This document shows positions 22,087 to 32,074 of a DNA stretch of 64,000 nucleotides, piece by piece; positions within the stretch are counted from its first letter, which is position 1; every line of letters begins with the position of its first letter. The DNA comes from Chlamydoabsidia padenii (taxonomy: Eukaryota > Mucoromycota > Mucoromycetes > Mucorales > Cunninghamellaceae). The translations under genes were made by a program, and so were the position numbers. The stretch is from the NCBI GenBank assembly GCA_025330725.1, contig JAIWND010000063.1:1-64000 (forward strand), in the 5' to 3' direction. The notes beneath the pieces were generated by a model. It did not search any database and was not told where the DNA came from. It worked only from the letters and a program-made list of their open reading frames with translations.

Positions 22087-22785
22087 ATGGTAATACTTTT
22101 TTGTAAAAAAAAAAAAAAGCATGACAAAAACTAACCAGTTTATTATCTCTCTTTACTAGATTCAAGCTGGCGATATTGTAAGTACGACTGAAACTCATCA
22201 TGATTCACTCATTAAACTTTTGTCTTTCCCTCCTAGATTCCAAACGGTACTCTTCAACATGTCCCCTATACACCCAATGAAGATATAATGGCCTGCCCAA
22301 TGTAAGTAAAAAAAAAAAAAAAGGCTACTTTATATATCAAAAAAGAAAACTGATCACACTTGTCTTCTAGTCCTCAACCATACAAGATCCACGACCAACT
22401 CAAGGGCAAGAAAGCAGTTATCTTTGCCATCCCCGGCCCATTTACCCCCGCGTGCTCAAACACCCATGTCCCTGGTTTCCTGACCTCTCGCCAAGCCCTT
22501 CAAGCCAAAGGCATTGACCAAGTGATTTGCCTATCAGTGACTGATGGATTTGTTATGAATGCGTTTGGCAAAGCTAGTCATGTCCAAGACAAGATGATCA
22601 TGGCGGGTGATGGTAGTGCGGATTTCGTCAAGGCGCTTGGTCTTGACCAGCAACTTCCTGGCATGGGGATCCGATCCAAACGATTTGCGGTGGTGGTGGA
22701 TGATTTGGTTGTCAAATACGTCGGGGTGGAAACCGCTCGTGGAGTTACTGTCTCTGGTGCAGAAGCTGTCCTTGCTAAACTATAG
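22087..22785 (+). CDS. Peroxiredoxin (Prx5/type II family)
   Basis: Thiol peroxidase that reduces H2O2 and alkyl hydroperoxides. Four exons (22087-22089, 22160-22177, 22237-22301, 22371-22785) give 166 residues, standard for the family. The peroxidatic site is PGPFTPACSNTHVPGF with Cys57 and Thr54; the usual PGAFTPTCS has only minor changes. LSVTDGFVMNAFGK follows, as in type II enzymes. A second cysteine sits at residue 27 (MACPIP). Unusually, exon 1 consists of the ATG alone and exon 2 is only 18 nt (IQAGDI). The frame before each of these exons gives no alternative start. No signal peptide; probably cytosolic. Family secure; the first two exons are inferred from splice sites. Confidence 0.9.
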
Positions 22786-22888
22786 TTTTGTATCATCTCT
22801 TTGTATTCTATATTAAATAAAAATCATGTTGTAGTGTAAAATATAGACCCACGGACTGTAAAATGCAAATATACCCCCTGATGTGATT

Positions 22889-22899
22889 CGGGATTTGAA
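22889..22899 (+). promoter_or_regulatory. CGGGATTTSAA element, copy 3
   Basis: Exact match, lying between two convergent gene ends (peroxiredoxin stop 22785, four-TM gene stop 22913). This copy has no adjacent start codon, which argues against a purely core-promoter role. Confidence 0.5.
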
Positions 22900-22912
22900 A
22901 AACAGGGTCCTT

Positions 22913-23461
22913 TTATTTCGGTAAAAGAGGTGGTTTCTCCTCACTAGGATGAAAACTCGTAACACAATGCTCGATCCATGCCAACGTGATAAAAATCATT
23001 TCACCCACCAGGGCAATCATGATAAGGTACTTTAATCCATCCACTGTCGACCACCTCACATCTATCCATGGTTGTGTCTTTTGATCAAAAGCAATACAAA
23101 ACAGCCAGCAAAGCGCGAGGGAGAGGGGCATGATAAATTGGTACAAGAGATCGAGAGCCGTCTTCCAAAACCCCACAGGACTGGCGGCCTCGTCGGGTGT
23201 GATCAACCACAGTCGATTGGAAGGGACCATCAAGAACAAAGGACAAAAAATCGACACTTGGGCTGCCACCATGGTGACAATCAGTCTCCGGTCTCTGATT
23301 AATGCTGGACCGATCGGGTCGTTTGTGTGTAATAATGTGAATAGCGACGTGCTTTCTTGACTATAGCGACCCAGTGACAGGAAAAGAATCAAGGTGGCGA
23401 GAATCAAGACCGAGGCGCGAAGCCAATGAAGAGTGGTATGAATGACACTAGGTTGGTCCAT
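22913..23461 (-). CDS. Four-TM membrane protein (MARVEL-like topology)
   Basis: Single exon, 182 residues, start at 23461 (MDQPSVIHTTLHWLRASVLI); the upstream in-frame ATG would add a T-rich leader and was rejected. Four apolar segments are visible: about 15-32 (ASVLILATLILFLSL), 63-82 (LIVTMVAAQVSIFCPLFLMV), 104-125 (LYQFIMPLSLALCWLFCIAF) and 147-166 (YLIMIALVGEMIFITLAW). Both ends face the same side, and the C-terminus is polar and proline-rich. Size and topology resemble MARVEL-type or other small fungal four-TM proteins, but no signature is decisive. Function unknown. Confidence 0.7.
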   Translation of the reverse strand: MDQPSVIHTTLHWLRASVLILATLILFLSLGRYSQESTSLFTLLHTNDPIGPALIRDRRLIVTMVAAQVSIFCPLFLMVPSNRLWLITPDEAASPVGFWKTALDLLYQFIMPLSLALCWLFCIAFDQKTQPWIDVRWSTVDGLKYLIMIALVGEMIFITLAWIEHCVTSFHPSEEKPPLLPK

Positions 23462-23957
23462 AATGTAAAAAAAAAGAAGGAAAAAGAAGAAGGATACCTT
23501 GAGCTTTTTCATTTATGCAAATATTTCTTGTGGTTTTGACCCTCCCCCTTTTCAACCGGAGATTAAAATTAGTTTCATTTTGATATGTCCTTTTTGGGAT
23601 CCCCCCCATAACACTAGATAGTGTATGATACTGAGGTATGTATGTATTGTATTAACATTAATAAGATATAATAAAATGATACATAATGAGCCAAGTTGTC
23701 ATTTTTCATTTGATTGTCCTCGAGGTTGAATCACTCGTGATCGGAATTTGAAATTAATCATGCAAAGATCTGTCCGTACCATACCCACCTCTAAAAAAAA
23801 AGATACATCCCCCCTTATACAAGTACACATCCAGTTGTGACCATAAACCAAGTCAGACTACATGCCGATATCAGGAATGTTCGGAAAGTATGATCAAAAG
23901 TCTTATATTTATTTGATTTATTATTCTTGATAGGTGACTATACTATGCTAATGTGGA
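23462..23957. other. Intergenic region
   Basis: Leader of the four-TM gene plus the 3' flank of the Derlin gene; several AT-rich stretches. No gene. Confidence 0.5.
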
Positions 23958-24919
23958 TCAAGTAAGTCGATGCCCACGACCCCAGTTATGTCCCCCCATA
24001 AAATTAGTTCGTTCTTGTCGTTGTTGTTGTTGTTGTTGTTGTTGACCAGGCCATACGTAGCCTACACCAGGCGCTCGATGACCGCCTACCGAGGCAGGAA
24101 AAAGTCGTTGTAAAAAACCAGGTGTTGCCAAGTACTGTCTTCCCCCTCGACCAGGATGGATGGTTTTCAAGTAATAATAAAGGTGCGCTGAAGCAATACC
24201 ATACAGTGTGCCATAAGGAACTTGACCACCACTAGCTACATATTCATATCCTGCTACCACCCAAGGTAAAAAGATCGCCTACAAGGCAAAGGTTAATTCC
24301 AATCCATCCTATCACTTTTTCCTTCTTTTTTTTTTTTTTTTACCTTGAATTGAAGTCCAAACATAAAAGAAACTTGTTGATCAGCATAATGTTTTGACCA
24401 AAGATACATCACAGTGGGTACAACAGCACTGCTTAGTACCACTATATTTTGGAAAAAGCCATCCAATAACTACAAGGGATTAATATACCATTATTATTTT
24501 TTAGTCTACTTACTAGTTGTACACCTGATGTCAATAATAAAAAGTAGATATAATCTGATGTTCGTCCTTGGAACACATCCAGTTCTAATTTGGTGCTATA
24601 GGTATACATAAAGTAAAGATCAAAGGCAAACGATAGATTAAGTGAGCGCAAATAGAATGAGGTGACCATTCGCCAAAGCTATATGTAAGAAGAAGAAAAA
24701 AGTATTAGCATGTGGTTTGATATGAACCTTTCAAGTTACCTGAAGTTTCCGGTAGACAAATGGCCAAACGAGATAAAGTCGTTCCGCTTTGACTAGACCT
24801 ACTGCAGAGCTAACAGAGAGTGCAACTGTTGTGGTAATGATGGCTTTCGTCACTGGTGGCAATCCATTGTACCAACGAAGAAACTCGTTTTGTACAGTCG
24901 TTTGTGGTGGAGGTGGCAT
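23958..24919 (-). CDS. Derlin (Der1-like ERAD membrane protein)
   Basis: Multi-pass ER protein of the rhomboid-pseudoprotease superfamily that helps retrotranslocate misfolded proteins for degradation. Four exons (24740-24919, 24514-24678, 24344-24469, 23958-24278), all phase 0, give 263 residues. Diagnostic stretches are FLRWYNGLPPVTKAI near the N-terminus, LYLVWPFVYRKLQLWRMVTS across the first junction, and ELDVFQGRTSDYIYFLLL. The tail is cytosolic, with GRGGRQYLATPGFLQRLFP and a polyglutamine run encoded by (TTG)n on the + strand at about 24018-24041; it ends in a basic, glycine-rich segment. No SHP-box-like motif is certain. Neighbours are unrelated. Upstream, at 25006-25016, lies a one-mismatch copy of the recurring element. 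Confidence 0.92.
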
Positions 24920-25084
24920 GGATGAAAGAAGACAAAGGACACACACAAAAAAATTAAAAATAAAATCCCCCATCTTTTTTTTTTTTTTTTCCAACCCCAT
25001 GTGATTTCAAATTCCGATCCCCCCAGTGGAAATCCCTTACGTGTGTTCATGCAAGAGGTTTATATATAAAACATGTTTATTAAA

Positions 25085-26526
25085 TTATTCATCAGAGATA
25101 TCCATATGACTAGTCATATATTCTGAAGGACGACGCGCATTGAGATTGGATAGTTGTACAAGACCGGGATGATGTGTCATGATGGTATCTTGATTGGAAG
25201 GTAAAGTGGAGCTGTAAGAAGGAGGTGGATTCAATAGAGGAGTAACCAAGGATCGACAAGATTGCAGTCGTGCTTCCAGACTCTAATAAAAAACAGAGTG
25301 AGTTTCATACAAGCTATTATGATTCATCACCTTACCCTGACTCTGCCCACCATGTCTTGGACCATTTTGACAGGATTCGTACTTGAAGAAGAAGAGAAAG
25401 TTGGTGACCCATTTCGAGGAATACGAGATCGTCTTGCATTGTAAGAGTCATAATAATAGGATGATGATGATGATTTGTCAGGTGTGGAAGGTCGTGAATT
25501 ATCATTATGTTGCCTAGTGAGTCGTTGTTGTTCTTGTTCCAATTCCTTGTTCTTCTTGGTTACTGATTCCAATTGATGTTCTATTTCCTCCAATTGTGCC
25601 TTTTGTTTTGTTGCCTTGTTACGGTAGATGGATAGTTCTTGATTGACCTCTACAGGAGACAATGAATTAGATCATTATGTTTCCCTTATTTTAATTGACC
25701 TACCATTGAGTTCATCCTTGAGTCGTTGGGTTTGTTCCGTCAGTTGATCCTTGGTGGCAATTTCATTTTCTATTATTATTAGATAGTATGGGGTTAAACA
25801 CATTTGATGTTCCATCATCTGCATATTTATTTATTTACCGAGAATGACATTTCTTTCAATGGTCTTATTAAGTTTGACTTCCAAGTCTGAGAGGGAAGAG
25901 GTGGCAGCTCTTTACAAAAAAAAAAAAAAAAAAAAAAAAAGACAAGTTTACTAAAGTCCCATTATGTTCGTCTTTATGATTACCTTTCTGTGCGTTCCAA
26001 GTCATCATTGTCCAGTTCCAGTTCCAAGATCTTTTTCCTAAACATTTCCTCCGTGGCCCGTAATATATCAATTTCCCTTTGCATCTGCATCATGGTAATA
26101 CTTTGTTCATGTTTCGCATCTGTAAACTTGGTCTATACATACATAATAAACAATGTGAGTTACAAGTCTGTTCCTTTATTTTATTATTACCTTCCATTCA
26201 TCAGCATCCCTTCTTGACCGTTCACATTGGGATTTCAGTTCCTTGTAAGCCTTTTCTGTTGTTTGCAGTTCCTTTTCCAATTCTTCTTCCAGTTCCCGTG
26301 ATGATATTTGGAATTCATCAAGAGCAGCCCGAGTATCTTGTAAGGTGTTTTCCAGGTTTTCCGCGTGGTTTCTGTAATAGTCCAATTCGTCTTGCACATT
26401 ATTGAATTGCCTAAAAGAATGATAAAAAGGGTCAACGTCAGGTCCCATCTATGTATTGTTTTGAAAAGTAATCAAGTAGCTATTTACTTACATGATGCGT
26501 GACGATACAGACATGTCCATGGCCAT
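25085..26526 (-). CDS. nudE: NudE/NDEL1-type dynein regulator
   Basis: Coiled-coil scaffold that links LIS1 to cytoplasmic dynein in nuclear migration and hyphal growth. Seven exons (26492-26526, 26191-26410, 25984-26132, 25839-25909, 25704-25769, 25336-25649, 25085-25282) give 350 residues. Residues about 13-190 form one long coiled coil beginning QFNNVQDELDYYRNHAENLE, the conserved NudE N-terminus, with RDADEWKTKFTDAKHE further on. A Ser/Tyr/Arg-rich linker follows, then VRSLEARLQSCRSLV, which recalls the short C-terminal conserved helix of NudE. The first exon codes only 11 residues and its last codon is split (AT|G). An exact CGGGATTTSAA element lies 82 bp upstream of the ATG. Family secure. 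Confidence 0.88.
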
Positions 26527-26607
26527 GATTGCACGAGTTGAAGAAAGAAGAAGAAGGGAAAAAAAAAAAAGTAACCCGACTCTTTTCAACTTTGGGTTGG
26601 AAAATAT

Positions 26608-26618
26608 CGGGATTTGAA
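26608..26618 (+). promoter_or_regulatory. CGGGATTTSAA element, copy 4
   Basis: Exact match 82 bp upstream of the NudE start codon, in a spacer otherwise of A-runs. Confidence 0.55.
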
Positions 26619-26737
26619 ATGTATAGAAAAAAATAAACTTCTCATGCATGATTTAAAAACAAAGACCACCAACATTGATTGTACTCTAGTTTATTAAGAG
26701 GATATCTACAATAATATATAATATAATGAAAGTAATA

Positions 26738-26974
26738 CTAGGGATCATCGGGCCGATTAATAGCATCATCTTCTACATCAGTATGATCATTCTTTCCAAG
26801 AAAGGCGTGGCCAGACAGTTGGTAAAGAGGGACTTTATCTTGGTCAGTACGCATATTCCAGCCCAGTGATAGAAGCAAGACAAGAATCACCAGAGCTTGA
26901 TACCTTCTCCGAACTTCCAAGCATTCTACGATTCTTGATACATCCCAAATCTGTCCTTTTCCCTTTATTATCAT
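26738..26974 (-). CDS. Small single-pass membrane protein, unknown
   Basis: Single-exon frame of 78 residues: basic N-terminus with VRRRYQ, one TM segment at about residues 26-39 (ALVILVLLLSLGWN), then an acidic tail rich in Asp (DHTDVEDDAI). The context supports a real gene: it fills the gap between the NudE and PIF1 genes, and TTTATT (AATAAA on minus) follows its stop near 26690. Topology suggests N-in or a tail facing the lumen. No family recognised. Confidence 0.5.
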   Translation of the reverse strand: MIIKGKGQIWDVSRIVECLEVRRRYQALVILVLLLSLGWNMRTDQDKVPLYQLSGHAFLGKNDHTDVEDDAINRPDDP

Positions 26975-27075
26975 CTTCTCACAAACATCACACGAGTTGT
27001 ATAAAAAAATAAAAAAAAGAGAGAGAGGACATGCAATATAAATATGTTTATTATAAAGGAATTGGTTAAAATCTA

Positions 27076-29800
27076 CTACACACTTTGTAAAGATTGGTAA
27101 AACTTGGCCACCTTGGGAGACGCTGTCACCTTTTGAGGATTAAAGTTAATGATTTGTAACGAGTGGAGAGAGGTCGCTCTGGACAAGGCAACATACGCCA
27201 TACCATCTTCAAAGGATTGACCCAGATCCACCTTGACCCGTTCAAGAGTTTGACCCTGACTTTTATGTATAGACATTGCCCAAGCGAGAATAAGAGGTAT
27301 TTGTGTTCTATTAGCCAATTCCGTACCATCTATTTCAAATAATAATAATAATAAGATTACAAAGGACCCCTTATTATTCACACTCTTACCTGGTAAAGTC
27401 ATAGACCAACGATCATTTTCAATGACAATTTCCCGGTCATCTGCAAATCGTACCACCGGATAAGGTTTCATCAATATCTCTTGAAGATCGAGTTCCGACG
27501 TCTGATCCCTCTTGTTGGGTGCCATTCGTTTACGTAGTGATCCGATCGTATTGTATTTTCCTTCCCCGACAAAGCCAACCACAATACCAAGGGATCCATT
27601 CACCAACGTACTATCCATGTTCTTCAATAGCATGACTTGGGCATTCTTCTTGAGTCGAATGAGGCTGGGGGCAATACAACTTTCCATCTTTTTGGGATCT
27701 TTACCAGAGTCGAATGCCTTGAATTCATGCATAGGTCCAGTCAGGGCGTCTAGACGAGTATTATTCGATTGCTCCACCTGCCTTCGTAAGGGGTATCTAC
27801 AATAAAAACATTAGTTTGTGGCCAGTTTTTTTGTTGGACATGGTACTTACAATTCCGCTGGTTCGATTTTCGATTCTGGTAGAGGCCGATTCAGTGACTT
27901 GAAGAGTTCCAGAGCTTGAGGGGAGAGTCGACCAATACGCATTTCGTTCAAGACGTCAATAAATACTACAGTATCATAAAATAAAAAAAATGGTTTAGTA
28001 TCCACACAAAGTATGCCTTCTTCTTACCTTGATCCTTTTGCCGGAAAACATGAGTTAACACGACCGTTTTCTTCATCACAGTGGGCCACGTTTTAGCTTC
28101 AAAGGCAAACCCAGAGGCTTTTACTGGAGGTAGCTGGAAAAAGTCACCAGTGACAATCAACTAGAGAGATCTGATTTAGTTCCCTCTCTCTCTCTCTCCC
28201 TTTGTATAGATATACTGTACCTGAAGTCCTCCAAAAGGTTCTTGCTTCTGGCAAAAGTGCCGAGCAATGGCTTCCAATTTGTCGAATAAAGCAGCATCTA
28301 CCATGGATACTGAGAAAAAGTTTAGTGAGTGAGTGAAGGTGAGGGGGGTCCAATACTTACTTTCGTCAATGATCAATACCTTGGTCTTTTCCCACCGTTC
28401 CCTTGATACTTTCCTGCTATCAATTGTCTTGATCAAGTTTTCAAGCGATTCTTGACCCATGCCTATACCACCAAAGCTAACAGAGAGAGAGAGAGATTAG
28501 ACAAGGTATATAAATCCCAACATCCATGTCTTACCTATGTAAAGTACACCCGCTGATATTACAAGCGGCGATGCCAGTGGATGCAGTCACCGCCACGCCT
28601 TCACCAAACCGAGACTTGAGTGCATTGATCATTGCCCGCATGAGCACCGATTTCCCCGTACCTGCATTAAAAAAAAAAAAGTTAACACTATTCATTTCCC
28701 CTCCTTTATTTACCTGCTGAGCCAGTAAAAAAGACACTTTTTCGTTCCTTGATAACCATATCCAAGACCCGTTGTTGTTCCTGAGATAACTGTGGTGCAT
28801 ATTCCTTCTTGACCGGTGCAGATGTTGTTGTTGTTGTCTTTTTTTGAGGTGTCTTCTTCTTCTTGGGGAATAACGAGGTACTTTTGCCGAAACCTTCCCA
28901 GGTAGGTGTTTTGTTGAAGAGTGGTATGGGGGACGTTTCCCATGGTTTTTCTGAAGACACGGCGACCGAGGACGAGGGTGGTTTGTAATGTTCAACTTGA
29001 TGAGCTCGGTGGCTGCCACCGAATCGAGAGGAGCCTAAAAAGTTGGGTGCTACATAGTCGAATTGAGGCCGTGCTTTTGATTGTACCGTGGAGGCTGATC
29101 GTTGAGAAGAGGTTGGTTGTGAAGAGGTCGTGTATACTGAGGCTGATCGCGATGAAGAGGTTGTGGAGGGTTGTGAGTGTACTGAGGTTGATCGCGGTGA
29201 AGAGGTCGTGGATGGTTGTGAGTATGCTGAGGTTGATCGCTGTGAAGAGGTCGTGGATGAATGTGAGTAAGTTGGCTGTGAATCAGACAATGATTCTGTC
29301 AACAGGGACGCCGATACATCTTGGCTCGAGTTAAAAGAAGACACCCCAGAAAGACGATTATTCGATCCATAGGCCGGTCGTTGTACAGTTTGCCGAATCA
29401 CTGGTTGTAATCGTGGTTTTTTACGGACAGATTCAATACTAGGTTGCTGTTGCTGCTCAGGTTGTTTTTGAGATGAGAATCGAGGTCGGGATCGTTGGAC
29501 ATGACCGAGACCGTGCATGTTGAATTTGGATGAGGAGGATTCCATTTCAATGACTTGTGATTGACTGGAACTTGTCGATGACTGACTAGAGATGGAAGAC
29601 ATAGTAATGGTATTGTCATTATTATTATTTGTTGTAGTTGTGCTGTCCTCGCCGTCGCTATAAAGGTCGTCTGTGGTGAGATCATAAGTGGTTGGCCTTT
29701 TTGGAGTTGGTGGTGTGTCTGGTGGTTTGGCTGGTTGTGGTTTAAAGAAGCCTAAAAGTGTGCCCTGTTTTTTGGTCGATGGATTCTTCTTGGGTGGCAT
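27076..29800 (-). CDS. PIF1: PIF1-family DNA helicase with N-terminal PIP box
   Basis: 5'-to-3' superfamily 1B helicase acting on G-quadruplexes, telomeres, replication and mitochondrial DNA. Eight exons (28714-29800, 28535-28661, 28361-28476, 28221-28309, 28028-28160, 27851-27965, 27390-27796, 27076-27329) give 775 residues. Helicase motifs: Walker A AGTGKS (362-367), [11 protein letters not shown], Walker B IDEISM (about 441-446), GDFFQLPP (478-485), and [13 protein letters not shown] near residue 711-723. The first 340 residues are a Ser/Thr/Gln-rich disordered region. Residues 12-19, QGTLLGFF, fit the PCNA-interacting box QxxLxxFF exactly. No clear mitochondrial presequence, although residues 1-11 are basic. 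Exon 2 begins inside the P-loop. Family secure; PCNA binding is inferred. Confidence 0.93.
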
Positions 29801-29854
29801 TAAAGGATCTGAATATAAAAAAGTGGAAGAAAAGTTAAAAAAAAAAAGAAACAC

Positions 29855-30641
29855 GGTCAGCGCGCTTTTTAACGATTCATATTCAAACCCAGCTTGGCAA
29901 ATAGACGAGTAAATTTAATTTTTCGTCGATTAGGGAAACTTTAGCCCCAGTGGCTTCCTATAGGCTTCATCTCATTAATGCGAACTATGATGGCCAATAT
30001 CCTGTATAAGATTGTTTTGATCATCTGATTTTTTCTTTTTCACACTATATGAAAGAGCTTTTTAAATTCTTTTCAACTTTCCTTGGGGATGCCCACCCCT
30101 TTAACAAACAACAACAACTTGTCAGTCAATTCTTGGATGAGAATATGGCTGGCACCCCTCCTTTGAGAGGGATGGGTACGGGGCTTCGGTCAACAGTAAG
30201 TGAAAAAGAAAAGGAAACCCACATACTTTCCACATAATATTAACTGATATTTCATCCTCCGCTTATTCGACGAAAAATTCAAGTTACCCCAAATAGACGT
30301 GCATGAATTTACTTTATCAACAATGTAAATGAATTATTCAGTCATCAACGACTATGTTAATAATTATCTTTGAAATCAAAAAGCATTGATGATGGATTGA
30401 TCTACATATTAGAGAAATGGAGACCGAATGTAGTCCCACAAAGGCAAATTTATGCAATTTTACAACTACTATCAGTTGACCATGTATAATCTATATCTTT
30501 ATAAAGTTGTTTTTGGACATTTATAGAGTACACATTAATGATATACTGATTTTATTGATAAAAGTTGAAAGAATATATATATAGGGGAAGGGGGTAAAAA
30601 AAAAAAACAACTGGGGAATATGTGGGGAAGCCTATCAGATA
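29855..30641. other. Intergenic region PIF1-RdRP
   Basis: Contains a possible ATG-led short frame at 30049-30193 (MKELFKFFSTFLGDAHPFNK...), which ends at a GTAAGTG donor but has no identifiable second exon. The remainder is AT-rich and otherwise empty. Confidence 0.4.
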
Positions 30642-31251
30642 CTACATTAAAAGAATTTTTGCCAGATCTTCTTCTGTTGCATCTACATCTAGAGTGATAT
30701 GATTGGCGGGTGAGACTGGAGGTGGGTGATGTCTGCCAGAGTTACTGTTGTTAGTTGGTGTTATGAAATCAAAGTTGTTGTTGTTGGATGCTGTTGTGAT
30801 ATCCAAGGGTATGATCCCATCGTCTTCATCGTCTTCATCTTCGTCTTCATCTTCTTCTTCTTCTTCTTCTTCTTCTTCTTTGTAGTTGTCGCCATCTTTG
30901 TCGTCCCGATTAACCAAACTGAGTTGGTTTTCTATGGTGTAAATTTTCACCACGTTGTCATTGCCAGCACCATTAGCTTCTTCATTATCATCGCCATTAT
31001 CATTATCGTCATCATCGTCATTGTCATTGTCATCACCATCGTCATTGTCATTGTCATCACCATCGTCATTGTCATTGTCATTGTCATTGTCATTGTCATT
31101 GTCATTGTCATTGTCATTGTCATTGTCATTGTCATTGTCATTGTCATTGTCATTGTCATTGTCATTGTCATTGTCATTGTCATTGTCATTGTCATTGTCA
31201 TTGTCATTGTCATTGTCATTGTCATTGTCATCACCATCGTCATCGTCATCG

Positions 31252-31283
<32 letters not shown>

Positions 31284-32015
31284 GTCCTCATCATCGTCCA
31301 AGTCCTTCATCAAGAAGACGCCATCAGAACCATGAGAAAGGTATTTCTTGATTATCGATTCATCCACCGGCTTTTGTGCGTCGTCAGAAGGTTGACGGTG
31401 CGCGAATCGCTTCCCCAGGTTTATCAGCACGTCGTCCACCACCCATGGGAAACTGAAGAAGTTACCTTCCACAGACTGATCCCGGTCATGTTCCACAGGA
31501 TGATATGTGACATAATACCAAGCTGCCGCCTTGGCATCAATGTCGGTTGATGATGGAGTTGATCCTTGGAATTCACGGTAGAATTCATTACGCCAGTCTG
31601 TCTTCATTGCCTCCACCGCTGCCGCCGTTTGTTTGAGTAGGTCATAATCGCTCTTCTTGTTACCACGTTTTAGCCAAGTCATAACAAAACCAGATATCAT
31701 CTCTGCTTCAGTTTTCACCCCGTATTGGTTCATAAGAGCGGAGAGATCCTTGTTATATTTAAATCGAAGTTGGCGCGCCTTTCCGATGTAGCGTTCCATT
31801 CCCTCTACCCGAAGCCGAGTATCGTAAACTGTTTCGCCAACCAGTTTTGATTCGTACCCGTCATAGTCAGCCTTGTCAATTTGTCGGTACATTTGTCCTA
31901 GCACCTTTTTGGATTTATACATAGGCTTGTCAACTTTTTCCATAAAGTCGGGAAAACGGTGCACCCGAAGTTGCTCGTGGAATTCAGCAGGTACACCAGT
32001 CTTAGGGAAATCTGA

Positions 32016-32074
<59 letters not shown>

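Noticed and set aside
30726..31550. Plus-strand frame rich in Val-Ile repeats
   Set aside because: It is the antisense shadow of the Asp-Asn hexanucleotide repeat inside the RdRP exon.
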